Source of the DNA: an uncultured Tolumonas sp.
Lineage (GTDB): Bacteria > Pseudomonadota > Gammaproteobacteria > Enterobacterales > Aeromonadaceae
Assembly (NCBI GenBank): GCA_903931645.1
Contig: CAIZDF010000053.1
Location: forward strand, 1 to 6,418
Direction of reading: 5' to 3'
Length of the DNA stretch: 6,418 bases
How positions within the stretch are numbered: the first letter of the stretch is position 1; the number at the start of each line of letters is the position of its first letter. The position numbers and the translations under genes are program-made. Below the pieces are notes generated by a model, which worked only from the letters and a program-made list of their open reading frames with translations, was not told the DNA's origin and searched no databases. This document shows positions 1-6,418 of the stretch, in pieces.

Positions 1-19
1 ATTGCGATCCTTATCAGCG

Positions 20-2443
20 ATGACCAAATTCCCCAATCAGATCAGCCTGCGTACTGCCATCTTTGCCTTCTTTTTTTTGCTGATCTCGCTTTTGGGCGGA
101 GCGCAGATATACATCAGTTACGAAGGTAGTTTAGCGCGGTTACAAGAACTGTCTAAAACCCGACTGGAAACAGTAGCGGAAAAGGTTGATAACCAGCTGA
201 CCCGGAGTTATTTCCTTTCTGCCCGGGTATTCGATGAACATGACATGCGCACCAGCAATGTCATGCCGTTGTTTTTTGCGCAGTTGGATATCAGTGACCG
301 TTTTGGCTCACAGACCCAGATCATTTTACTGGATCAGGATTTAAACCTGATAAGCAGCAATCATCCGCCCCGTGAACTCACACCCACCGCTTACCCGCAC
401 GGGATGAACATCAGTCAATTTACGCGGGGCGAACTGTCGCTGTTTGCACGTTTGTTATTACTACGTCCGGAAATTATTCAAACTGGCCGCGCCGATTGGC
501 AAAGTGCGCGTTGGCAGGTGCATTTGCATCGAATTGAGTTGGGTGGCAACAAACATTACTGGATCGGGGTTGCTGAACCCTTGTCAGAACTGCTGGCTGA
601 TGTGTACGCGCATATGAATTGGCAACTCAGCACCATGTTGTTTACGATCGTATTGGCCTATGCCTTTGCCTGGTGGTTGGCTGGGCGTTTAGCTGGTTCA
701 TTGGTGACTCTGATGCAGCAAAGCCAATCGATGCGGCGCTTTCAGTTTAATCGTTCGACATCGCGGGTGAGTAGTCGACTGCTTGAGGTGAATGAGTTGG
801 GGGAGTCGGTGTATACCCTGCAATCAACACTCGAGCATTTTATGTCGTTGATCCGCCAGTTATGTAAGACCCGGGAGCTGGCGACCCTAACGGGGGAATT
901 AGCGGCAGTTATCAGAAAATTATATGGCGGCGATGGCGCTATTCTCTGGTTACCGGATGATGATGATGCGACTTGCTATAAGACCATGGTGCATCAGGGG
1001 AGCGGTAATGCGAAATCACTGATTTTGTCATTACCGCCAGGAGAAGAACCCACCGATAAAACCTTTGAAGATGCGGCGTGGCGTTGGTTTGCTGAGCAAA
1101 ATCTGAGTTGTCAGCATGCTGAATTGATCACGCTGAAAGATCGTTTTGGCGAGAATATGGGTTGCTTGTGTGTTTATTTCAGTCAGGCGCCGGAGATTGA
1201 TGAGTCAGTGCGCGCGCTGGTGGAAAGTTATCTGCAATTTGCAACCTTGGCGCTGGAAAGTCAGCGCATGTTACAGCAACGCAAAGCCTTGTTTTCTTCG
1301 TTAATTGAAATGGTCGCCTCGGCAATCGATGCCAAGTCCAAATACACCGGTGGCCATTGCCAACGGGTACCTGAGTTAACGCTGGCTTTAGCGCAGGCGG
1401 CTTGTGAGTGTAAAGAAGGACATTTAGTCGATTTCGATTTATCCGATGATGAGTGGGAAGCGTTACATATCGCGGCGTGGATGCATGATTGCGGTAAAGT
1501 CACTACACCCGAAGCGATCGTGGATAAGGCCACGAAACTAGAAACAGTGCATAACCGTATTCATGAGATCCGTACTCGCTTTGAAGTGTTAAAGCGCGAT
1601 AAACAGATCAGCGTATTGCAACGTCAGTTAGCCGGTGAGCCAGAAGCAGAGCTTCGTGTTTGGTTACAACAAGAGTGGCAACGGTTGGATGACGAATTTG
1701 CGTTTGTCGCAGAATGTAATCTGGGGCAACAACGGATCGGTATCAAAGAAGCGACACGTCTGGATAGGATTGCCGGACAGCGCTGGTGGCGCACACTGGA
1801 TGATACATTAGGTCTGTCACACGAAGAATTAGCGCGTAAAACCCCGTCGTCATTACCGGCACAAGAACAGTTACTGGCGGATAAACCGGAGCATCTGATC
1901 CCACACTTTGGTGATTATTCTAAGCACAAAGACTTAGCCATTGGTGTGCGACGTGACATTCCAGCGTATAAAGCCAATCGGGGCGAATGTTATAACTTAA
2001 AAATTGCGCAAGGCACGTTAACTACCGAAGATCGTTTTAAGATCAACGATCATATTGTGCAGACCATCCAGATGCTAAACCAATTGCCGTATCCGAAGCA
2101 TCTGAAATCAGTACCGGATATCGCCGGTGCGCACCACGAACGCTTGGATGGTAAGGGTTATCCGCGCCAGTTAGCGGCAGACGACATTCCACTGACCGCT
2201 CGAATTCTGGCGATAGCCGATATTTTTGAAGCCTTAACGGCGGCCGATCGACCGTACAAAAAAGCCAAACCGCTGGATGAAGCGTTGGCCATTATGCAAG
2301 AGATGGCGCAATCCGGTCATATTGACCCTGAATTGTTCGCGTTATTTTTGCGTACCGGCGTGTATCTGGATTATGCACAGCTCTATCTGCCACCAGAACA
2401 ACAGGATGATGTGAATGTCAGCCAAATGGTCGCGGCATTATAA
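20..2443 (+). CDS. Membrane-anchored HD-GYP domain signalling protein (probable cyclic di-GMP phosphodiesterase) with GAF-like domain
   Basis: Residues here are numbered from the TTG at position 2; the ATG at 20 is residue 7. A hydrophobic segment at about 17-38 and a second at about 208-228 flank a roughly 170-residue periplasmic region, the usual layout of a Cache-like sensor. A HAMP-like linker (about 229-285) and a GAF-like domain (about 286-420) follow. The C-terminal domain has the HD-GYP hallmarks: H452, H495-D496 with G498-K499, H684, the HHExxDGxGYP signature at 711-721, D740, and an ending RPYK at 750-753. With the catalytic residues intact, hydrolysis of cyclic di-GMP is the expected activity; this is family knowledge, not shown here. 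HD and HHE are about 215 residues apart, against about 60-70 in ordinary members, because of a large insertion. I prefer the ATG at 20 because it leaves a short cytoplasmic tail before the first membrane segment, but no Shine-Dalgarno is visible and the start could be the TTG at 2 or lie upstream of the window. The gene is convergent with the minus-strand genes. Confidence 0.9.
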   Translation: MTKFPNQISLRTAIFAFFFLLISLLGGAQIYISYEGSLARLQELSKTRLETVAEKVDNQLTRSYFLSARVFDEHDMRTSNVMPLFFAQLDISDRFGSQTQIILLDQDLNLISSNHPPRELTPTAYPHGMNISQFTRGELSLFARLLLLRPEIIQTGRADWQSARWQVHLHRIELGGNKHYWIGVAEPLSELLADVYAHMNWQLSTMLFTIVLAYAFAWWLAGRLAGSLVTLMQQSQSMRRFQFNRSTSRVSSRLLEVNELGESVYTLQSTLEHFMSLIRQLCKTRELATLTGELAAVIRKLYGGDGAILWLPDDDDATCYKTMVHQGSGNAKSLILSLPPGEEPTDKTFEDAAWRWFAEQNLSCQHAELITLKDRFGENMGCLCVYFSQAPEIDESVRALVESYLQFATLALESQRMLQQRKALFSSLIEMVASAIDAKSKYTGGHCQRVPELTLALAQAACECKEGHLVDFDLSDDEWEALHIAAWMHDCGKVTTPEAIVDKATKLETVHNRIHEIRTRFEVLKRDKQISVLQRQLAGEPEAELRVWLQQEWQRLDDEFAFVAECNLGQQRIGIKEATRLDRIAGQRWWRTLDDTLGLSHEELARKTPSSLPAQEQLLADKPEHLIPHFGDYSKHKDLAIGVRRDIPAYKANRGECYNLKIAQGTLTTEDRFKINDHIVQTIQMLNQLPYPKHLKSVPDIAGAHHERLDGKGYPRQLAADDIPLTARILAIADIFEALTAADRPYKKAKPLDEALAIMQEMAQSGHIDPELFALFLRTGVYLDYAQLYLPPEQQDDVNVSQMVAAL

Positions 2444-2471
2444 AAAAGCCGTAACCATGACGAGTTACGGC
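2442..2471 (-). terminator. Intrinsic terminator between convergent genes
   Basis: A perfect 8-bp stem (GCCGTAAC at 2448-2455 with GTTACGGC at 2464-2471) encloses an 8-base loop. Read on the minus strand, the stem is followed at once by six T (complement of 2447-2442). That is a canonical intrinsic terminator, 19 bases after the stop codon of the 111-residue gene. Read on the plus strand, the stem starts a few bases after the HD-GYP stop, but five A precede the five T (2477-2481). Termination in that direction may therefore be weaker, though the hairpin probably serves both genes. Confidence 0.85.
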
Positions 2472-2490
2472 AAAAATTTTTCATCCGGTT

Positions 2491-2826
2491 TTAATTGGCA
2501 GCTAAAAAGCCGATATCTTTTTCGCGATAAGGTTCTTCGCCATGACTGAATTCACGGTCAGGAAATGCCGCAATCGACTCGATCTGATGCCATGGGATCA
2601 AGATTGCGGCATGGTAGATATCCGGTGGTGTGCTAAAAAAATCCTGCGTTTGCCATTGTTTGTTTTCAACCCAAACACCTGCTGTTTCAACGCTTGCCAG
2701 CCGAACGTAAAACGATGAACAATCCGCGTCATTGGGTTGGATCAGCGATTGCGCACTTTCGACATAGCCAGGCATACATTTGATCAGGATTATTTGTCCT
2801 ACATAGTCTGCAATGGCATGAGTCAT
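2491..2826 (-). CDS. Hypothetical protein, 111 residues, unrecognised
   Basis: I do not recognise this protein. It is a soluble-looking polypeptide with no signal peptide or membrane segment and two isolated cysteines (C17, C36). It is rich in aromatic and beta-prone stretches, for example the segment AAILIPWHQIESIAAF at 73-88. The C-terminal part is charged (REFSHGEEPYREKD). The case for a real gene is good: an ATG start, a strong AAGGAG site at 2838-2833 with a 6-base spacer, a TAA stop, and a canonical terminator just downstream. It is in the same direction as nirBDC, but 0.2 kb and a strong hairpin separate it from nirC, so it is more likely a separate unit than a fourth operon gene. No function is inferred. 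Confidence 0.75.
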   Translation of the reverse strand: MTHAIADYVGQIILIKCMPGYVESAQSLIQPNDADCSSFYVRLASVETAGVWVENKQWQTQDFFSTPPDIYHAAILIPWHQIESIAAFPDREFSHGEEPYREKDIGFLAAN

Positions 2827-2999
2827 GGCCAGCTCCTTGTTCGATGAAGATAAAGTTTCTCAGCAAAAACTCTGCTTCTTCTTCATCACAGACAATCGAT
2901 GAGGCGACAAGAACAGATACTGGGTTCTAATTTAATAGTAGATTCAGATAAGCATGACGGAGAAAACAATTTGCAGGAACAGATGGGCGGTTCACATTA
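2827..2999. other. Intergenic gap upstream of the 111-residue gene
   Basis: I see no coding frame with a start and ribosome binding site here. The stretch is AT-rich around 2925-2940 and should hold the promoter of the minus-strand 111-residue gene. The best -10-like hexamer I can see is TATTAA on the minus strand (about 2937-2932), but it lacks a good -35 partner, so I do not call a promoter. No FNR-type TTGAT-N4-ATCAA site is visible. Confidence 0.4.
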
Positions 3000-3034
3000 T
3001 TGATCCCGCTCACGCGGAGCGTGAACGGGATCAA
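3000..3034 (-). terminator. Strong 15-bp hairpin after nirC; probable operon end or RNA-stabilising structure
   Basis: The outer arms 3000-3008 and 3026-3034 and the inner arms 3010-3015 and 3019-3024 are fully complementary around a 3-base loop (3016-3018). The one non-Watson-Crick position, C3009 against A3025, becomes a G-U wobble in minus-strand RNA, so the nirC transcript can form a continuous 15-bp stem. On the plus strand it is an A-C mismatch. The hairpin begins seven bases after the nirC stop codon. No T-run follows on the minus strand (the next bases read TAATGTG), so it may be an inefficient or Rho-assisted terminator, or a 3'-end protecting hairpin. Confidence 0.65.
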
Positions 3035-3041
3035 ATTCAGA

Positions 3042-3851
3042 TCAGGCGTTATGAGTACTAGTTTTAGCTGCTGTTGCCATCGCGGCGCGTTTTGCTCGCG
3101 GAGTCGCATACCAGTAGCCTAAACCCATGAATAACACACCCGAAACTGTGTTACCTAAAGTGACCCACAGCAGGTTATAGCCAATACCTGATAAGGTATA
3201 TTCCGGGGTGTGGGCACCAAACCAAGACAGTGCAAACAACGTCATGTTCGCAATCGAATGCTCGTAACCGGAGGCGATAAACGCCAGCAGACACCACCAG
3301 ATAGCGATGAATTTAGCTGAACCTTCAACGCGCTGACACATCCAGATCGCCAAACACACCAGCCAGTTACACAGCATGCCTTTGGCAAACAGCGCCAGTG
3401 CCGGTGCGGTGGTTTTTGCTAGTGCCACTTTGTGTAATAAGCTGCCATCTACCGGCAGGATCTGCCCGCCGCCACCGAGATAAAACAGGTAAGCAACGAC
3501 GATAGAACCCAGCAGGTTACCGGTCCAGGATTGGGCCAGAATACCAACGGCTTGAGTGCTGCTCAGTTTGCCGGTTTTCACACCAAAGGTCAGAAACATG
3601 GTGTGACCGGTATACAGTTCCGCACCGGCAATGATCACCAGCGTCAGTGCGATACCGAAGGTAGCCCCCATCACCAGTGGTCGAATTGATGGGTCGACCA
3701 GATTACCTAAGGTGAAGATCAGGATAATACCTAAGCCGACATATGCGCCGGCCATCAGACTGCCGATCCAGAAACTCAGCGGGTTATTCGCTGACGTGTT
3801 TTTGATACGCGCAGCAACGGCTGCACATTTTTCGATGGTCTCTTGATACAT
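3042..3851 (-). CDS. nirC: Nitrite transporter NirC (formate/nitrite transporter family)
   Basis: NirC is a pentameric inner-membrane channel of the FocA/NirC family that moves nitrite (and nitrous acid) between periplasm and cytoplasm, feeding the NirBD reductase. The 269 residues match the length of E. coli NirC (268), and long stretches look nearly identical to it as I remember it. These include the first membrane region (AGAYVGLGIILIFTLGNL, about 34-51), GHTMFLTFGVK (82-92), CNWLVCLAIWM (161-171), and FIASGYEHSIANM (191-203), which holds the family's central pore histidine (H198). About six hydrophobic helices are visible. The start ATG at 3851 aligns with the E. coli N-terminus (ETIEKCAA against DTINKCAA). 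It lies two bases after the nirD stop, and its ribosome binding site is inside the end of nirD. The C-terminal tail (about 252-269) is short, polar and Ala/Lys-rich. The only doubt is transport direction, which sequence cannot show. Confidence 0.97.
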   Translation of the reverse strand: MYQETIEKCAAVAARIKNTSANNPLSFWIGSLMAGAYVGLGIILIFTLGNLVDPSIRPLVMGATFGIALTLVIIAGAELYTGHTMFLTFGVKTGKLSSTQAVGILAQSWTGNLLGSIVVAYLFYLGGGGQILPVDGSLLHKVALAKTTAPALALFAKGMLCNWLVCLAIWMCQRVEGSAKFIAIWWCLLAFIASGYEHSIANMTLFALSWFGAHTPEYTLSGIGYNLLWVTLGNTVSGVLFMGLGYWYATPRAKRAAMATAAKTSTHNA

Positions 3852-3853
3852 AT

Positions 3854-4183
3854 TTACACTGGCTCCTTGAGTTCAATTCGTCCGTTGTTCACTCGCACGG
3901 CATAGGCCGCAACAGAGAATTCCGCGTTTTCCAGACATACGCCATCTTTCAGGCGGAAATGCTGTTTTTTCAGCGGGCTGGTGATATACAACTCACCTTG
4001 TAAGTCCGCCAAAATGCCGCGGGATAACACGCTGGCCTGATAGAACGGATCAATGTTGTCGAGTGCAAACAGTTGTTCGTCAGCATAGGGGCGGAAGACC
4101 GCCACCTGATGTTGCCCCAGCAGCGCACACACGCCCGTGCCGGGAATAATGTCAGTTACCGCGCAGATATCGGTCCAGCTCAT
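3854..4183 (-). CDS. nirD: NADH-dependent nitrite reductase small subunit NirD
   Basis: NirD is the small subunit of the cytoplasmic siroheme nitrite reductase and partners NirB in reducing nitrite to ammonium with NADH. Its 109 residues match the E. coli protein (108) closely, for example TGVCALLG (16-23), NIDPF (43-47), SVLSRG (51-56) and SPLKKQHFRLKDG (69-81). The fold is Rieske-like, but the metal-cluster ligands are absent. The second motif, which in true Rieske proteins has Cys and His, reads S69-P-L-K72, and there is no Cys-x-His in the first loop (around 43-45). This is normal for NirD of this type. The ATG overlaps the nirB stop codon (ATGA, 4180-4183), and a GGAGG site sits seven bases upstream. 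This fixes the start and points to coupled translation with nirB. nirC follows after two bases. Confidence 0.97.
   Translation of the reverse strand: MSWTDICAVTDIIPGTGVCALLGQHQVAVFRPYADEQLFALDNIDPFYQASVLSRGILADLQGELYITSPLKKQHFRLKDGVCLENAEFSVAAYAVRVNNGRIELKEPV
3863..3868 (-). promoter_or_regulatory. Ribosome binding site of nirC inside the nirD coding end
   Basis: The minus strand reads AAGGAG here, 11 bases before the nirC ATG. The site is formed by the last Lys-Glu codons of nirD, before Pro-Val-stop. The spacing is on the long side. With the two-base gap between genes, this suggests that ribosomes finishing nirD help start nirC. Confidence 0.75.
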
Positions 4184-6418
4184 ACCGGTTCCTCCAGCGA
4201 AATGTTGTAAGTAGGAATACGTTCTTCCGGTTTCGCCGGACGATGCTGATGACGCTCACCAACAAACTGCACTAACGGATCGGGCTGGGCACTGTTGATG
4301 AAGTGACGGAAACGCAGTTTCTGCTGTTCATCACCCAGTGTTTCCTGCCATTCGCAGTGATACTGGTTACGGATAAATTCCATTTCCTGTTCCAGTTCCG
4401 CCGCAATACCCAGTTTGTCGTCGATGATGACTGACTTCAGGTAATCCAGGCCGCCTTCGAGGTTGTCCAGCCAGCTGGCAGTACGTTGCAGCTTGTCTGC
4501 TGTGCGGACATAGAACATCAGGAAACGATCGACGTAACGGATCAGCGTCTCTTTATCTAAGTCTGCTGCCAGTAAATCGGCATGGCGTGGTTTCATACCG
4601 CCGTTACCGCAGACATACAGGTTCCAGCCTTTATCGGTCGCGATGATGCCAACGTCTTTACCCTGCGCTTCCGCACATTCACGGGTACAGCCAGAAACAC
4701 CAAACTTCATTTTGTGCGGGGAACGGATGCCTTTATAGCGATGTTCCAACTCAACGCCGAGACCGACGCTATCTTGCACACCGAAACGACACCAGGTGCT
4801 GCCAACACAGGTTTTCACCATACGCAGCGATTTGGCATAGGCGTGACCGGTTTCAAAGCCGGCTTTGATCAGACGATCCCAGATAGTTGGCAGGTCATCT
4901 TTATGCGCACCAAACAGACCGATACGCTGGGCACCGGTGATCTTGGTGTACAACTGGTAATCACGCGCGACAGCCGCGACTTCCATCAAACCTTCTGGGG
5001 TCACTTCTCCGCCCGGCATACGTGGGATCACGGAATAAGTGCCGTCTTTTTGCATGTTACCGAGGAAGGTATCATTGGTATCTTGCAGTGGTGTGTGTGC
5101 CGATTTCAGCACATATTCACCCCAGCAAGAGGCCAAAATAGAGCCGACAGTTGGTTTACACACTTCACAACCATAACCGTGACCGTGTTTGCTTAATACC
5201 TCTTCAAAGGTTTTCAGCTGACCAACTTTGACCAGATGGAACAGTTCCTGACGCGAGAAAGCGAAGTGTTCACACAGGTGATTTTTCACTTCAATGCCCT
5301 GACGGGATAATTCGGCATTCAGCACCTGCGAGATCAATGGCACGCAACCACCACAACCGGTACCGGCTTTGGTTTCCGCCTTGATTGCTGCAACGGTATG
5401 ACAACCAGCCGCCACGGCCTGCGCGATGCGGCCTTTGGTAACATCAAAACAAGAACAGATCTGTGCGCTGTCGGGCAGGGCATCGACACCCAGTGTTGGT
5501 TTCGCACCGGCATGTGCAGGCAAAATCAGCGTATCAGGGTGCGCTGGCAGCGGCATGTCGTTAAGTTTTAACTGCAACAAATTGCCGTAATCGGTGGTAT
5601 CACCCACCAGCACAGCCCCTAACAGTTTGGATCCATCACTGCTGACGACAATTTTCTTATAGATACCAGCGGCATCGTCCTGATAGACGTAACTCAGGCT
5701 TTCTGGTGTGCGGCCTTGCGCATCACCGATACTGCCCACTTCCACACCCAGCAGTTTCAGTTTGGCGCTCATATCGGCCCCAGTGAACGCGTTGTCATTA
5801 CCTAACAGGTGATCAACGGCCACTTGTGCCATCTTGTAACCCGGCGCGACCAGACCAAAGAAACGGCCATGCCAGGCGGCACATTCGCCAATGGCATAGA
5901 TGTGTTCGTCGGCAGTCAGACAGTAGTCATTGATCTCAATACCACCACGTTCGGCAATCGGCAGATCGGAGTAACGTGCCAGCGTATCTTGCGGACGAAT
6001 ACCGGTCGAGAACACCACCAGATCGACATCCAGTGTGCTGTCATCGGCAAAACGCAGTTGGTGATGACCTTGTTTACCCTGATAGTGAGCGATTTCACGG
6101 GTGTTTTTGCTGGTGTGCACGGTGACACCGAGGCTTTCGATCTTACGGCGCAGCATTTCGCCACCCTGACGATCGAGCTGTTCGGCCATCAGTACCGGTG
6201 CAAATTCAATGACGTGGGTTTCTAAGCCTAAGGCTTTTAATGCGCCAGCCGCTTCCAGACCCAGCAGACCACCACCGACAACCACACCGCTTTTGCCTTG
6301 TTTCGCTGCTTCGCGAATGGCTTTCAGATCTTCAATAGTGCGGTAAACAAAACATTCGTGATGCGCGCTACCGGCGATATTTGGTACCCAAGGATAAGAA
6401 CCGGTCGCCAGCACCAGC
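4180..6418 (-). CDS. nirB: NADH-dependent nitrite reductase large subunit NirB (3' part; 5' end outside window)
   Basis: NirB is the catalytic subunit of the cytoplasmic assimilatory/detoxifying nitrite reductase: NADH to FAD to iron-sulfur clusters to siroheme, where nitrite is reduced by six electrons to ammonium. The window holds about 745 residues. E. coli NirB has 847, so roughly the first 100, including the first FAD-binding glycine motif, are missing. Counting from the codon at 6414: the NAD-binding GGGLLGLEAAG is at 47-57, the second FAD motif YAIGECA at 173-179, and BFD-like [2Fe-2S] cysteines at C320, C322, C354 and C357. A second cysteine group follows at C381, C416 and C419. The nitrite/sulfite reductase half-domain is about 455-525. 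The siroheme-[4Fe-4S] ligands are C536-x5-C542 and C576-x3-C580. All key residues are present and no frameshift is seen. The reading frame stays open through the window edge; the codon at 6414 is an internal GTG (valine), not a start. The 3' end overlaps nirD by four bases. Confidence 0.97.
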   Translation of the reverse strand, partial: LVLATGSYPWVPNIAGSAHHECFVYRTIEDLKAIREAAKQGKSGVVVGGGLLGLEAAGALKALGLETHVIEFAPVLMAEQLDRQGGEMLRRKIESLGVTVHTSKNTREIAHYQGKQGHHQLRFADDSTLDVDLVVFSTGIRPQDTLARYSDLPIAERGGIEINDYCLTADEHIYAIGECAAWHGRFFGLVAPGYKMAQVAVDHLLGNDNAFTGADMSAKLKLLGVEVGSIGDAQGRTPESLSYVYQDDAAGIYKKIVVSSDGSKLLGAVLVGDTTDYGNLLQLKLNDMPLPAHPDTLILPAHAGAKPTLGVDALPDSAQICSCFDVTKGRIAQAVAAGCHTVAAIKAETKAGTGCGGCVPLISQVLNAELSRQGIEVKNHLCEHFAFSRQELFHLVKVGQLKTFEEVLSKHGHGYGCEVCKPTVGSILASCWGEYVLKSAHTPLQDTNDTFLGNMQKDGTYSVIPRMPGGEVTPEGLMEVAAVARDYQLYTKITGAQRIGLFGAHKDDLPTIWDRLIKAGFETGHAYAKSLRMVKTCVGSTWCRFGVQDSVGLGVELEHRYKGIRSPHKMKFGVSGCTRECAEAQGKDVGIIATDKGWNLYVCGNGGMKPRHADLLAADLDKETLIRYVDRFLMFYVRTADKLQRTASWLDNLEGGLDYLKSVIIDDKLGIAAELEQEMEFIRNQYHCEWQETLGDEQQKLRFRHFINSAQPDPLVQFVGERHQHRPAKPEERIPTYNISLEEPV
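4190..4195 (-). promoter_or_regulatory. Ribosome binding site of nirD inside nirB
   Basis: The minus strand reads GGAGGA, within the last codons of nirB, with about seven bases before the nirD ATG. Together with the four-base ATGA overlap, it supports re-initiation of ribosomes from nirB onto nirD and a balanced supply of the two subunits. Confidence 0.8.

Noticed and set aside
1261..1533. 90-codon minus-strand open frame opposite the HD-GYP gene
   Set aside because: It is antisense to the conserved HD motif region and its low-complexity Ser/Ala/Cys translation has no coding character.
2927..3109. 60-codon minus-strand open frame overlapping the nirC 3' end
   Set aside because: It starts inside nirC in another frame, runs through the hairpin, and has no supporting ribosome binding site.
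3631..3846. 71-codon plus-strand open frame opposite nirC
   Set aside because: It is antisense to the highly conserved N-terminal half of nirC.
3854..4183. NirD as a Rieske [2Fe-2S] protein
   Set aside because: The fold is Rieske-like, but the Cys/His ligand pairs are absent, as is usual for NirD of this type, so no cluster is claimed.
4582..5196. 204-codon open frame on the plus strand opposite nirB
   Set aside because: It lies wholly antisense to conserved siroheme and Fe-S coding sequence of nirB, and its translation resembles no family. A codon-bias shadow explains it.
5916..6164. 82-codon minus-strand open frame within nirB
   Set aside because: It overlaps nirB in another frame on the same strand and is rich in Cys, Arg and Val as expected of an out-of-frame reading.
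5809..6225. 138-codon open frame on the plus strand opposite nirB
   Set aside because: It is antisense to the conserved NAD/FAD-binding region of nirB, with no ribosome binding site or recognisable domain.
6412..6414. GTG as a possible nirB start near the right edge
   Set aside because: The frame stays open to the edge, and E. coli NirB has about 100 more residues before this point. The codon encodes an internal valine in the (I/V)xATGSYPW region.

Overview
The window looks like a chromosomal segment from a gammaproteobacterium. Base composition appears balanced by eye, Shine-Dalgarno sites are clear, and the nitrite reductase genes are close to those of Escherichia coli. The neighbouring large HD-GYP sensor protein argues against E. 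coli and its close relatives, which generally lack HD-GYP proteins. A facultatively anaerobic relative such as an Aeromonadales member (Tolumonas-like) would fit, but that is a guess from general knowledge, not something the sequence proves.

Layout. On the + strand, about 20-2443 encodes a membrane-anchored signalling protein: a periplasmic sensor region between two membrane segments, a HAMP-like linker, a GAF-like domain, and a C-terminal HD-GYP domain that carries a large insertion. It converges on a minus-strand block, and the two are separated by a hairpin terminator at 2442-2471. Reading in the minus direction from the right edge, the block is nirB (3' part only, running off the window), nirD, nirC, a strong hairpin at 3000-3034, a roughly 0.2 kb gap, and then an unrecognised 111-residue gene (2826-2491) ending at the shared terminator.

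How the genes work together. NirB and NirD form the cytoplasmic NADH-dependent siroheme nitrite reductase, which reduces nitrite to ammonium. NirC is the inner-membrane channel that moves nitrite. The three genes are tightly packed: nirB and nirD overlap by four bases (ATGA), and nirD and nirC are two bases apart with the nirC ribosome binding site inside nirD. They are therefore very probably one transcript with coupled translation. The operon promoter lies outside the window. cysG, which follows nirC in E. coli and makes siroheme, is not present here.

The HD-GYP protein is expected to degrade or sense cyclic di-GMP. Nothing in the sequence links it functionally to nitrite reduction. I found no mobile element, CRISPR array, tRNA or rRNA, and no clear new system. 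The points most worth a second look are the inserted HD-GYP domain, the wobble-preserved hairpin after nirC, and the unrecognised small gene.
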